From NCBI RefSeq assembly GCF_000004075.3, contig NC_026657.2:18047501-18111500 (forward strand): DNA of 64,000 nt. Direction: 5' to 3'. Positions 1 through 10,969 of the stretch are shown here, in pieces. This DNA is from Cucumis sativus (taxonomy: Eukaryota; Streptophyta; Magnoliopsida; Cucurbitales; Cucurbitaceae). Under the pieces are notes generated by a model, which was given only the letters and a program-made list of their open reading frames with translations, was not told the DNA's origin and searched no databases. The translations under genes and the position numbers were made by a program. Positions within the stretch are counted from its first letter, which is position 1. Each line of letters starts with the position of its first letter.

Positions 1-2013
1 AAAAACAATTTCCTTTTCTTCTTCTCCCGCGCGAGATCCCCATTTTCTTCTTCTTCTCCTATTTCTCTCCCTACCCAGTCGTCTCACATCTCCCCTCCCA
101 TTTTCGCTCGTCCGCCAACCACTATCACCGTCCAAATCTCCTCATCCCGCCGTCGCCGCTGCACTATTTGCCTGAAGTCGTCGTCCGTCCAGGATACAAA
201 GCCGCCGCATACTGTTTCTGTTTGTGCTGCATCCCACTGTATCCTCCAGCCGTCGACCATCTCCTCTCTCCCTTCTCCTTCATTTTTCTGGCGCCGCCGT
301 TACCCAAACCCCCAACTGCTCGTCGCGGTTCGTCAGTGCCTCCCTGCTGTCCAGATCCGCAATCGCTCGAGCCACTTCAACACACTGTCCGTCATCTTCT
401 GCTAGTCGCACTGCTCGGAAATTCGCGTTGCTCAGCTTGCACAAGTCTTCTGCCTCACGTTTTGTGCCGTCGTGACGTCTGCAACCGTTCCACACCGCCA
501 CGACTTTCCATATTCCAACTGAGGGTTTTGTTCCGCTTTCGTCAACCATCTGCACCGTCGCGTCTGTTCGTCGGTCGACAGTAAGGTAGCATCGTGCTTC
601 TTTTTCCAGCCGCGATTCACAAACCGACGTACACTCTAATCTGGTTGTACGATCTTTGTCGTTTAGGTTCGATCGCCGTTGCCGTTGTTTTGTTGTGAGT
701 TCTCTGATAAGTGAAATTGATGGTTTCTACATGATGGATTGTTAAGATGAAATGTCAAATTAAATGTTTGGTTAACATTGTTCTTGAAGGTGTTAGAAGT
801 AACGTTGAGTCCCTTGAATTCACAACCAACTTGTAAATTGTTGGAGTTTAGTTCGCTAATACCTTGGTGTCTTTCATTGGATATAGTTTGTTCGAGAAAT
901 TGAGTTACCTTAAGGTAAGGGACTTTCTACTGGACTCACCTAAAGTTTTTGAGTTGTGTTGGACTGTATGGATGATGATTAAGATGTACATGTTTGGTTG
1001 CAGACTAAATGTCTAGTGTATGTTGTATTTGACTGAAAACATATATATATATATACATTGATGTGTGAATTGATTTGGATTGCCGAAAGTATACATGTGA
1101 ATGACTGAAATTATGCTTATGTGTACATGATGATATTAATAGATTGTGCTGTATAAAGATTTGGATGTGAACTAGTGAATTTGTTTCGGTTGGATGTGGA
1201 TTATACTAAACTGTGGTTTGCGCTGGTAAAAATGAGGGGTGTTGTGACTTTGTGGTTTACTTGACGGATGTATTAAAATGTTATCAACGACCTTCGAACT
1301 TAAGTGAGATAGGTTGACTGTTAGAATGTTGAGTGAAAGAACTTTATATTTTGAAGTAACTGAAAGATGTCATAAATTACCGTAAAGATGGTTAGAATGG
1401 ATTGAGGGGAAAAATTGTTAGTTTTATTGGGATGTATGCCTTGTAGGTGTCCTACGGGATCACCAATTTTTATGCGACCTTCGGAGCATTAGACTGATAT
1501 GTGTTTCTGCATAACACTAGACTGAAATGTACGTCCCTCGGGGCGTTAGACTGAAATGTGCATCCTACGGGATCACAAGACTGCGACTGTACAGGGTGTC
1601 CCAATAGAATGTTAACAATTTATTTTCCCCTGACGGGACCAGTAGAGGGTCTCTTACTGGGTATTTTTATACTCATCCTCCTTATGTTTAAATTTTTCAG
1701 GCAAAGGTAATAAAGGCGGCAAACCGGCGAGGGGCAGGAAGGAAGCGTGATTGCCATAGGGAATATTTTTATTTTGCTTTCGCTTTATGTTTTTGACATT
1801 TAAAACATTGTGATGTAACTGAGCTTACGAACTATTTTTTTTTTTTGTAAACAATACTTTTAATGTTTTGAATATTTGAAATCGGGCCCGACTTAAATTT
1901 GTTTTTTCTCGATTATATGTTTTTCAAATGTCTTATATTTCATTTTGTATCAATCAAGGTCTTTTGTCAAAAGCTAACGACTTCGACTTAGTTAGAAAAG
2001 TTGGGTCATTACA
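1..2013 (+). mobile_element. LTR-C, 3' part of a gypsy-type LTR (left end outside window)
   Basis: The sequence matches the two complete LTR-C copies at 28553..30479 (minus) and 58979..61010 (plus). It has the CT-rich leader, a downstream block ending in a GCAAAGGTAATAAAGG-type segment, and the terminus GGGTCATTACA. After position 2013 the sequence TTTAC-TCACTAGC resumes the B-element sequence seen uninterrupted at about 43240, so the insertion edge is exact and TTTAC is the predicted target duplication. The left edge lies outside the window, so whether this is a solo LTR or the end of a full element cannot be decided. Open frames at 168..620 fall in the CT-rich leader and are not taken as genes. 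Confidence 0.8.
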
Positions 2014-3022
2014 TTTACTCACTAGCTTTTCATGGTTGAATTTTCAGATCTATTTGAACTATCAACCCGAATTTGTAACTTCAATGTTGGGGCTTTGGTG
2101 AAAGAAAATGCTAGAACCTAAATTTGAACTGAACTGTATGTTTATTAATCTCTAAAAAGTTTGGTAGCCTGACCTACAATAGTTTGACAACGATTTTAAG
2201 GATTAAGAAAATGTTGGAGTTTCAAAGGAAGAAATCAAAATTTCCAATAGAAGAAAATGGGAAATGGTGAAATGAACGTGTTGCACTCAAATCCAAGTTT
2301 TAACTATTTCCATGTCTTTGCTGCCTTCTCATATTTCAAAGGGAGAGAGTTTGTTTCTTGTTTTTGTTTTTTTTTTTTTTTTGTAAATATTGATTTGTTT
2401 TATGCTGAGCAATTAAGTTGAAATAGCATTCAAGTATGTTAATTGAAAAATGTTGATCATTATTATTTAATTCTTGTTTTTTGTTTACTATGATTGTGGA
2501 GTTCTATTCTCTATTATTGTGCAAGGACTACTCTGGTCAGTTACTGTTCTATACCTTTGCTGAAGACATGATACTGGTAATGGTGACTTGAACATTTGAC
2601 TTGAGAATGATTACAACACTGCCTCATGGAAATCTTCACGTAAGTTCTTCTCTTCAATAGTTAAATATCTTATAAGATAATTAACATAAATTGCATATTT
2701 TCTAAGATAAGATGATAGATACATGTCAAATCTTTCCTTGGTTATTGAACCTTGGTTATTGAACACATGGATGGCTGGGTATGGCTGAGAGATTCCAAGA
2801 TATAATGAATACTTTAGTGAGTCATGTTGGATTGCCAACATAAGCCATTTTTTTCTAGGATTTTTGGTGACTAAGTTGCATTTCTGCAGAACGGAGAATT
2901 ATAACCATACATAAAATCTAATCATGAACCGGTAAAACTGGTGGTGGAAATCCAGTTTTTTCAGTTGCATTTCAAGACACAGATTTCAACTCAGGAAGAA
3001 AATGGTATGTATAAGGGGACAT
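2014..3022 (+). mobile_element. Internal segment of CACTA element B, unit 1
   Basis: This stretch is collinear with 21800..22830, 43245..44290 and 58857..61935, which lie inside CACTA element B. Near 3046 it jumps directly into the peptide-gene minisatellite, so the right end of B, the right half of LTR-D and most of the repeat array are deleted in this unit. A minus-strand open frame (2611..2841 here, longer in units 4 and 5) is not recognisable. I see no functional gene. Confidence 0.65.
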
Positions 3023-3352
3023 TTAGTGGCACATGTGAATTAAAAGATGATGGTGTGGTGGAGGTGGTGGAATGACCATCTGTGGTCCACCAACGTCTGA
3101 ATCAAGATGATGGTGTGGCGGAAGGGGTGGAATGACCATTTGAGGTCTGCCAACATCAGATTGTGGGTCAACATGAAGCAACACTGTAAATACACAAACA
3201 AAGAATTAGAATACATGCATACGTGATATATGTATACGTATATATATACAAACGGAAAATAATATTCTTCAATACGTACCACGACAACGTGACATTGTGG
3301 CTATGGACAAAAGCGATAGAAAGAGAAGATAAATTGTTTGTGTTTTCTCCAT
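3023..3352 (-). CDS. Secreted Pro/His-rich repeat peptide gene, copy 1 (truncated, 77 aa)
   Basis: Join of exon 1 (3280..3352) and exon 2 (3023..3183), separated by a 96-bp intron (3184..3279) with GT and AG ends. Exon 1 starts at the first ATG about 65 bp below a TATA box and encodes a hydrophobic signal peptide beginning MEKTQTIYLLFLSLL. Exon 2 encodes a short spacer (VLLHVDPQ) and only two 20-residue units of the SDVGGPQMVIPP type, then the tail HHHLLIHMCH and a TAA. The tail is foreign: a deletion fused the array to B-element sequence at about 3046. The splice phase (G|TG, giving Val) is identical in all four copies. Predicted location is the secretory pathway or cell wall. The family is not recognised. 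Seen: signal peptide, intron, repeats. Inferred: secretion and possible proline hydroxylation. Confidence 0.6.
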
Positions 3353-3416
3353 ATTGGTCACTAGAAAATGGAGAATAGAATATTAATCTTGTGGAAATGG
3401 ATGGAGGAACGAAGGG

Positions 3417-3425
3417 TTTATATAA
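3417..3425 (-). promoter_or_regulatory. TATA box of peptide gene copy 1
   Basis: On the minus strand this reads TTATATAAA, about 65 bp upstream of the exon-1 ATG. It is conserved at the same place in all four gene copies. The about 700 bp further upstream is also shared. Confidence 0.55.
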
Positions 3426-4201
3426 GATGGTTTTGTTGGCCAAAACAAGAATTATAGTTTAATCATAATTGGTACGCAACTCAAGAAAATTGAAATTGAT
3501 AAAGTTATACCCAAACAGTTTTAATGGTCCATTTTAATGCCTAAAACTCAACAATCTTAACTTTCATCCAAAAACATCCAATATCGTGCTTAAGAGAATT
3601 TAATTACTACTTAGACAAATTAAATGAGAATAACAAAAAGTAGCTATCCGTGAAAAAAATAATTTCATATGCTCGTATTACCATAAATCTTCCAGCAATA
3701 ACCTTCTGTAAAAAAAAAAACGAAATCTTAGTTAATGATGGTAGTTATAACAATTTATGTCAATGGGTATCAGTGCATTTTGAGAACTAAAAAGTCCATG
3801 GTCCAATTCCTTCGTCTCTCCAATTTGTACTAAAAACAATTTTAAAAGAAAAAAGTAGATTTTTGGGAACTTTTAATCAAAAAAAAAAAAAAAAAAAAAA
3901 AAGAAAGAAAGAAAGAGAAAAAAGCAAAAAAAAAAAAAAGATTGTAAAAGATTGTATAAATTAATTAGTGATGGTTGTCTTAAAACCATCGAAACAAGCA
4001 TAACTCAACAAAGAAGTAAGTTTTATCGCTCGTAGGTCTATTGATATTGAAAAAATGAAATTTATTAACCAAAATACTATTGGGATATATTTTATCTAAC
4101 TTAATTAGGTTGTTATATAATTTTAAATTGTGTTGTTGAATGAGAAGTGTTTTACTAATCGATCGTAAATTGCCCCATCATTTCTTAGACTAGAAGCTAT
4201 A
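3426..4201 (-). other. Conserved AT-rich upstream region of peptide gene, no gene seen
   Basis: This is shared with 20838..21640, 33132..33820 and 48283..49050. It holds A-rich runs (for example near 3880..3940) that differ in length between copies. No open frame stands out. It may carry the gene's promoter elements, since it is retained upstream of every copy. Confidence 0.5.
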
Positions 4202-5559
4202 TTGCTAAGAAAGTTAGTAAAAGAGGTGAAATTGAACCAAGGAACGAACTATAGCTTGAGGGGTGATGGTGCCTTGATGAAATATGATAGGTTGTGTGTC
4301 CCTAGAAACCAAGGCATAAAAGATCAAATTTTAGAGGAAGCATATAGTTCTGCATATGATATTCATTCTGGCAGTACAAAGATGTATAGAACTTTAAAGA
4401 AGCACTATTGGTGGCTTGGTATGAAGCGTGAAACTGCAGAATATGTAGTTAAGTGTTTAATCTATCAACAAGTTAAACCTGAATGATAGATAGCAGCAGA
4501 AATTTTAAACGTACTTCTAGTGCTGAAATGGAAATGGAAACATGTTACCATGGACTTTTTATTTGGACTTCCTCGCACATCGAGTGGGTTTGATGGCATT
4601 TGGGTGATAGTTGACAGACTTACAAAGACAACAAGATTTTGACTAGTGAAGGTCACTTTCACCTTCGATAAGTTGGCCAAATTGTAGATTAGTAAGATTG
4701 TAAGTGCGAATGGAGCTCCCGTATCTATTATGTCTAATAGAGATTCCAAGTTTACCCTAAAGTTTTGTCTGAGTTTGCAACAAGTAATGGGCACCAATTT
4801 ACATTTCAGTACCAGATTTCGTCCTCTGATATATTGTCAATCATAAAGAACCAAGACCTTGGAAGATATGCTTCAAGCTTGTGATTTTCAGCTCGAAGGT
4901 AATTGGTTTGCTCATTTGTCATTAATGAAATTTGCATATAATAATAGTTTCCATTCAAGTGTTGGAATGGCACCTTATGAGGCTTTGTATGGTAGACGTT
5001 GGAGAATCCCCATGTATTGGGATGAAGTTGGGGAAAGAAAGTCAGAAAATGTGATCAGTAGAAAAAAGTTGAAAACAGCACAAGATTGTCAAAAGAGTTA
5101 TACAGATAAGCGACGGAGAGACTTGAAATTTGAGGTTGGTGACAAAGTCTTTCTAAAGTTATCTCCTTGGAAGGGTGTGCTTCATTCTGGCAGAAAAGAC
5201 AAGCTGGGTGGATTTATTGGACCTTATGAGATATTAGAACGTATTGGGCTTGCAGCGTACAATTTGGCATTGCCTATGGAACTTTCGAGGATTTGTGATG
5301 TGTTTCATGTGCAATGTAGCGTAAGTACGTTTCATATCCATCTCATATTCTTGAAACACAACCAGATCATTTGAAAGAGAACTTGTCTTACAAAGAGGAG
5401 CCAACACAATTTCTTGATAAGAAAGAGCAGGTTCTAAGGAACTAAGTCATACCGTTAGTTAAAGTTCTTTGGGGGAACCATATTTATGAAGAAGCAACAT
5501 GGGAGACTGAGCAGGCAATGAAGGCTCAATACCCACAGCATTTCACATCATCACCATGA
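4202..5559 (+). pseudogene. Ty3/gypsy integrase remnant, unit 1 (longest copy)
   Basis: From left to right there is an H2C2-type zinc-binding region (4202..4486, with HSGSTKMYRTLK and CLIYQQV; the second cysteine is Tyr). Next comes a broken catalytic core (about 4520..4850, with VTMDFLFGLPR and WVIVDRLTK in changing frames and stops). A C-terminal domain follows (4859..5374, with FAYNNSFHSSVGMAPYEALY and FIGPYEILERIG), then a chromodomain-like tail (about 5460..5559, VKVLWGNH then EEATWE). Gag, protease, reverse transcriptase and RNase H are absent. A purine-rich tract then leads into LTR-D. This is the 3' end of an old gypsy element. Unit 3 keeps only the C-terminal part, unit 4 keeps the H2C2 region plus the C-terminal part, and unit 2 keeps almost nothing. 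Confidence 0.85.
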
Positions 5560-5601
5560 TCGAAATTCGAGGACAAAATTCTTAAAAAGGAGGTAGCAAC
5601 T

Positions 5602-5757
5602 TGTAAATCCTCGTTCTTTTCTCCTTCTATTTATGAATATTTTTAAGTTTGAAAAACAAGTTTAAATGTAATAGTTAATATCTAAAGGTTGAATTGTTTT
5701 AATAAGGTAAATTGGTTTTAATACGAAAGTTTGGAACAAATTTAGGTTGGTTTAAGG
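5602..5757 (+). mobile_element. LTR-D, first 156 bp, unit 1
   Basis: The LTR starts at TGTAAATCCTCG, just after the purine-rich AAAAAGGAGGTAG, and aligns with 34207 and 49637. It is interrupted at 5757 by the private Ty3 element. The remainder of the left half is missing on the other side of that insertion. Confidence 0.7.
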
Positions 5758-6381
5758 TGTAACACGCCGAACTTTAAAGTATCTTACTTTAAAATTAAAT
5801 TGTATTTTTGTTTGAAGTTTTTTTTTTTTAAGAAAAGAAATTAGGAGAGAAAAGAATTGGAAATGTTATAATAATAAAACCATATATTTATAATTATTAT
5901 GATAATTTTTAATTATTAATATAAAAAAAGAAAAATTTAAATTTCCTCTCTCTCTCGCGTTTTCCCCCCTCCCATTTATTTTTTTCTTTCTTTTCTTTTC
6001 TTTTTTTTCTTCTCTTCTTTCACCATGTCTTAACCCCAGCCGCCCCACCCCTCTTCTCTTTTTTTTTTCTTTTGTTCATCGCTGCCCACCCCTTTCCTTT
6101 TTCCTTCTCCCGTTTGCCGCAGCCGCCCACCCCTTTCTTTTTTCATTCTTTCGTTTGCCGCGGCCGCGATCATCTCCCCTCTCCCTTCTCTCTCATTTTT
6201 TTTCTCCTATGGCGCCGCCGTTACCCAAACCCCCAACTGCTCATCGCAGTTCATCTGTGCCTCCTTGCTGTCTAGATCCGCAACCGCCCGAACCACTTCG
6301 TCACACTGTCCGTCGTCTTCTGCTAGTCGCACCGCTCGGAGATTCGTGTTGCACAGTTTGCACAAGTTTTTTCCTGCACCA
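5758..6381 (+). repeat. 5' LTR remnant of the Ty3 element
   Basis: It starts TGTAACACGCCGAAC and is matched by the 3' LTR at 10772 (CGTAACACCCCGAA; the first T is mutated). A CT-rich leader follows. The part around 6205..6370 resembles LTR-C at 285..450. The LTR runs straight into the proline-rich start of gag, so its downstream half, the primer binding site and the leader are deleted. The boundary at 6381 is approximate. Confidence 0.7.
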
Positions 6382-7749
6382 GTAGTTCCGCCTGCACCTG
6401 TGATTCCCCCCGTACCAGCCGCTCCACCTGCACCAGCAGTCCCTCCTGCATAGGGATTGGCTGCACAGCAGCCACAAATAGTACCGGACCAGCTTTTTGC
6501 TGAGGCGAAACATTTGAGAGACTTTAGGAAATATGACCCTCAGACGTTTGATGGGTCACTAGAGGATCCTACCAAAGCTGAATTGTGGTTGTCCTCTATG
6601 GAAACCATATTTAACTACATGAGGTGTCCTGAGGAGCATAGGGTTCAGTGTGCTGCTTTTCTTCTGAGGGATAGAGGTATCATCTGGTGGAGGACCACGA
6701 TGCGTATGTTAAGTGGAGATGTGAGACAAATCACTTGGAATTAGTTTAACCTTAGAGACGCTAAAAGTCAGGAATTCTTAGAATTGAAGCAAAGACACAT
6801 GACAGTTGATGAGTATGACGAGGAGTTCGACATGTTGTCACGCTTTGCCCCTGAGCTTGTTGGAAATGAGTAGGCCAGAGCTGAGAGGTTTGTTAAGGGA
6901 TTGAGGGATGAGATTAGAGGCTTTGTGCGAGCACTAAAGCCCACCACTCAGACTGGAGCACTACGTCTGGCAGTGGATATGAGTAATGGGAAGGATGAGG
7001 TTCATGCAAAGAGTTCTGATAAGGGAACGTCATCTGGTCAGAAGAGGAAAGCAGAGTAGAGATTTGCGGGAGTTCTTCAGAGGAACTTGAGGTCAGGAGA
7101 CCCTTTTCGCAGCTTCCAACAGAGTCCTGGTGGGGCAGGGGACACTACTAGAGAGAAGCCACTATGCAACATGTGTGGGAAGCACCACCTGGGTCATTGT
7201 TTGATGGGAACGAGAGTTTGCTATAAGTGCAAGCAAGAGGGACACATGGCTGATCGTTGTCCCTTGAGACCTACTGAGGCTGGACAGAGCAGTCAGGGAG
7301 TGAGAACTCTACAGCGGGGTACAGTTTTTGCCACCAGTAAATTAGAGGCAGAGAAGGCTGGCACAGTCGTGACAGGTACGTTACCAGTGTTAGGGCATTT
7401 TACCTTAACCTTGTTTGACTCAGGATCTTCTCATTCCTTTATTTCATCGTTATTTGTGACGCATGCATGCTTAGAGGTGGAACACTTAGATTATGTCTTG
7501 TCAGTGTCTACACCGTCTGGAGAAATTATGTTGTCTAAGGAAAAGATTAAAGCATGTGAAATTGAGATAGCTGGTCATGTGCTGGACGTAACCTTGTTGG
7601 TATTAGATATGCGTGACTTTGATGTAATTTTAGGTATGGATTGGCTAGCTACTAATCATGCTAGTATTGATTGTTCTCGTAAGAGGTGTGTTCAGTCCCC
7701 TACCAATCTAGCTTTAAATTCAAGGGGTAGGAACAGTAGTACTGCCTAA
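6382..7749 (+). pseudogene. gag and protease region of the Ty3 element (four in-frame TAG stops)
   Basis: One reading frame runs from a proline-rich start through the capsid-like region (KHLRDFRKYDPQTFDG, then LELKQRHMTVDEYDEEFDML), a CCHC zinc knuckle (CYKCKQEGHMADRC, 7219..7260) and an aspartic protease with active-site DSGSSHSF at 7417. Stops are at 6451, 6742, 6871 and 7057, all TAG in the same frame. The frame is lost after about 7686, following the conserved LGMDWLATNHASIDC block. Gag would bind RNA and form particles, and the protease would mature them. Neither can be made intact here. Confidence 0.85.
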
Positions 7750-7762
7750 AGTAATCTCAGCT

Positions 7763-8845
7763 ATGAAAGCTAGTAAACTGCTCAACCAGGGTACCTGGAG
7801 TATTTTGGCAAGTGTGGTGGATACTAGGGAAGATGAGACTTCTTTAACTTCAGAACCTGTGGTAAGAGAATACCAGATGTGTTTCCAGAAGATCTTCCAG
7901 GACTCGCCACATAGGAGATTGATTTTGCCATTGAGTTGGAGCCAGACACTACTCCCATTTCTAGAGCCCCTTATAGGATGGCTCCTGCGAGTTGAAAGAA
8001 CTGAAGGTACAGTTACAGGAGTTGCTTGACAAAGGCTTTATTCGACCTAGTGTGTCGCCTTGGGGTGCACCAGTATTGTTTGTGAAGAAGAAGGATGGGT
8101 CGATGCGTCTTTGCATTGACTATAGAGAGTTGAATAAAGTAACAGTCAAGAACAGATATCCTTTACCAGAATCGATGATTTGTTCGATCAGTTACAGGGA
8201 GCCACGGTGTTCTCTAAGATTGACTTACGGTCAGGTTATCACCAGTTGAGGATTAGAGACCGTGATATTCCTAAGACTGCTTTTCGTTCGAGGTATGGAC
8301 ATTATGAATTCATAGTAATGTCTTTTGGTTTGACTAATGCACCTGCTGTATTTATGGATTTGATGAACAGGGTGTTTAAGGATTTCTTAGACACTTTTGT
8401 GATAGTCTTCATTGATGATATTTTGGTTTATTCCAAGACTGAGGCCGAACATGAGGAACACTTACATAAAGTGTTAGAGACTCTTCGAGTCAATAAACTT
8501 TATGCTAAATTCTCTAAGTGCGAATTTTGGTTGAAGCAGGTGGCTTTTCTTGGTCATGTGGTTTCCAGTGAGGGAGTTTCTGTAGACCCTGCAAAGATAG
8601 AAGCGGTTACCAGTTGGTCTCGACCCTCTACAGTTAGTGAGGTTCGTAGTTTTCTGGGTTTAGCAGGGTACTACCGGAGGTTTGTGGAGGATTTTTCACG
8701 TTTGGCTACTCCCTTGACTCAGTTGACAAGGAAGGGAACTCCGTTTGTTTGGAGTCCAGCTTGTGAGGATAGTTTTCAGAACCTTAAGCAAAGGTTAGTT
8801 ACTGCACCGGTCCTTACAGTACCAGATGGATCGGAAGTTTTGTGA
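7763..8845 (+). pseudogene. Reverse transcriptase region of the Ty3 element
   Basis: Frames change at about 7750, 7900, 7980 and 8170. The catalytic fingers and palm are recognisable: [18 protein letters not shown] in 8080..8130, then [13 protein letters not shown], then the active-site FIDDILVY box at 8408..8431. The thumb and connection continue to PVLTVPDG at about 8830. The order and spacing fit a Ty3/gypsy RT. Frameshifts make it non-functional as read. Confidence 0.88.
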
Positions 8846-9314
8846 TTTACAGTGATGCTTCCAAGAAAGGACTGGGTTGTGTTTTGATGCAGAAAGGTAA
8901 GGTGGTTGCTTATGCCTCTCGTCAGTTGAAGAGTCACGAGCAGAACTACCCCACACATGATTTGGAGTTGGCACAGTGGTTTTTGCATTGAAGATATGGA
9001 GACATTACTTGTACGGTGAAAAGATACAAATCTTTACTGACCATAAGAGCCTGAAGTACTTCTTCACTCAGAAGGAGTTGAATATGAGACAGCGAAGGTG
9101 GCTCGAGTTGGTAAAAGATTATGACTGTGAGATATTGTACCATCCTGGTAAGGCGAATGTGGTGGCTGATGCTCTTAGTAGAAAAGTATCACATTCGGCA
9201 GCACTCATTACTAGACAGGTACCATTACATCGAGACTTGGAGAGAGCTGAGATTGCAGTATCTGTGGGGAGAGTCACCTCACAGTTAGCTCAATTAACGG
9301 TGCAACAACTCTGA
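8846..9314 (+). pseudogene. RNase H region of the Ty3 element
   Basis: After a frameshift at about 8840 the sequence reads [16 protein letters not shown], where the first catalytic Asp lies. It continues through [20 protein letters not shown], is broken again at about 8975, then resumes with the [12 protein letters not shown] block and the [10 protein letters not shown] block at about 9155. A TGA-interrupted linker leads to the integrase. Confidence 0.85.
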
Positions 9315-10734
9315 GGCGGAAGATTGATGCTCAGAGTAGTGATCCTTATTTGATGGAGAGACGTCGCCTTGTTGAACAGGCAGACTGATGAGTTCTCCAT
9401 ATCCTCTGATGGTGGACTAATGTTAGAGAGATGTTTGTGTGTGCCAACAAACAGTGCAATTAAGATTGACTTACTAGATGAAGCCCATAATTCCCTGTTT
9501 TCCATGCATCTTGGTAGTACGAAAATGTATCAGGATCTAAAATGATTTTATTAGTGGCGGAATATGAAAAGGAAAGTGGCAGAATTTGTTAGTAAGTGTC
9601 TAGTATGTCAGCAGGTTAAGGCACCTAGACAAAAACCAGCACGTTTGTTACAACCTTTAAGTGTGCCAGAGTGGAAGTGGGAGTATGTGTCGATGGATTT
9701 TATTACAGGGCTGCCTAGAACCCTGAAGGGTTTCACAGTGATTTGGGTTGTTGTAGACAGGCTTACGAAATCGGCACATTTTGTACCAGGGAAATCCACT
9801 TATACTGCTAGTAAGTGGGCACAGTTGTATTTAACTGAGATTGTGAGACTGCATGGAGTGCCTGTATCGATTGTTTCTGACAGGGATGCACGTTTACTTC
9901 CAAGTTTTGGAAGGGACTTCAGACTGCTATGGGTACGAGATTAGATTTCAGTACAGCCTTTCATCCACAGACTGATGGTCAAACTGAACGTTTGAACCAA
10001 TTTTAGAGGATATGCTACGAGCTTGTGTTCTAGAGTTTCCAGGTAGTTGGGACTCTCATTTACATTTGATGGAGTTTGCTTATAACAACAGTTTCCATGC
10101 TACCATTGGTATGGCACCATTTGAGGCTTTATATGGTAAATGTTGTAGAACCCCTGTTTGTTGGAGTGAGGTTGGTGAACAAAGGTTGATGGGACCTGAG
10201 TTGGTTCAGTCCACAAATGAGGCTATTCAGAAGATTAGAACACGTATGCAGATAGCGCACAGTAGACAGAAGAGTTATGCGGATGTGAGACGGAAAAACC
10301 TTGAGTTTGCGGTGGGAGATAAGGTATTCTTTAAGGTAGCACCTATAAAAGGTGTTATGCGTTTTGAGAAGAAAGCGAAGTTGAGTCCTCGTTTTGTTGG
10401 ACCGTTTGAGATCTTAGAGAGAATTGGTGTTGTGGCGTATCGCTTGGCGCTACCACCATCTCTCTCCGCACTTCATAATGTTTTCCATGTTTCGATGTTG
10501 AGGAAGTATGTGGCAGATATATCTCATGTAGTGGACTATGAACCCTTGGAGATTGATGAGAATTTGAGCTATGTGGAACAACCTGTGGAGATTCTGGCTA
10601 GAGAGGTAAAGATGCTTCGTAATAGAAGCATTCCATTAATAAAGGTTTTGTGGCAGAATCATCGAATTGAAGAGGCGACATGGGAGCGAGAGGCTGAGAT
10701 GAAAACTCGATATCCGGAGTTATTTCAGGATTAG
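9315..10734 (+). pseudogene. Integrase with chromodomain-like tail, Ty3 element
   Basis: The H2C2 region (about 9480..9620, ending CLVCQQVK) contains a TGA just after 9540. The core shows the acidic triad blocks: SMDFITGLP at about 9690, SIVSDRDA at about 9870, and [14 protein letters not shown] at about 9960. These are separated by a frameshift at about 9900 and another just before 10000. From 10012 the frame is open for 240 codons and covers FAYNNSFHATIGMAPFEALYG, FVGPFEILERIG and the tail with VLWQNHRIEEATWE, ending at a natural TAG. This tail is the best preserved part of the element. Confidence 0.88.
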
Positions 10735-10758
10735 AACTTTTGAGAACGAAAGTTTCTT

Positions 10759-10771
10759 AAGGAGGGAAGAA
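10759..10771 (+). promoter_or_regulatory. Polypurine tract of the Ty3 element
   Basis: The sequence AAGGAGGGAAGAA lies immediately before the 3' LTR start, in the normal place for plus-strand priming. Confidence 0.7.
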
Positions 10772-10960
10772 CGTAACACCCCGAATTTTAAGGTATCTTA
10801 CTTTAAAATTAAATTGTATTTTTGTTTGAAGATTTATTTCTTTTTTAAAGAAAAGAAATTAGGAGAGAAAAGAATTGGAAATGTTATAATAATAATAACA
10901 TATATTTATTATTATTATGATAATTTTTTTAAAAAAAGGAAATTTAAATTTCCTACAACC
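10772..10960 (+). repeat. Truncated 3' LTR of the Ty3 element
   Basis: It matches the first about 190 bp of the 5' LTR at 5758 and then stops within AAATTTCCT, a word also present at the left flank of element B (35494..35503). The breakpoint is therefore a deletion with microhomology. It removed the rest of the LTR and about 1.1 kb of LTR-D. Confidence 0.75.
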
Positions 10961-10969
10961 ACTACAACA

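Larger units (their letters stand above)
5758..10960 (+). mobile_element. Degraded Ty3/gypsy (chromovirus-like) retrotransposon
   Basis: The order is 5' LTR remnant, gag, protease, reverse transcriptase, RNase H, integrase, chromodomain-like tail, polypurine tract and a truncated 3' LTR. It sits in LTR-D: the five bases before it (TAAGG, 5753..5757) are followed by CTTCGAC in the empty site of units 3 and 4 (34360 and 49790). The right copy of the duplication is lost with the end of the 3' LTR. The element cannot move on its own. The 3' half of the 5' LTR, the primer binding site and the start of gag are deleted, and the coding region has many stops and frameshifts. The domain order and the IKVLWQNHRIEEATWE tail suggest a Tekay/Del-type chromovirus; the clade is an inference. 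Confidence 0.9.

Noticed and set aside
168..620. Overlapping open frames on both strands in a CT-rich stretch
   Set aside because: They lie in the LTR-C leader; the matching LTR copies do not keep the same frames.
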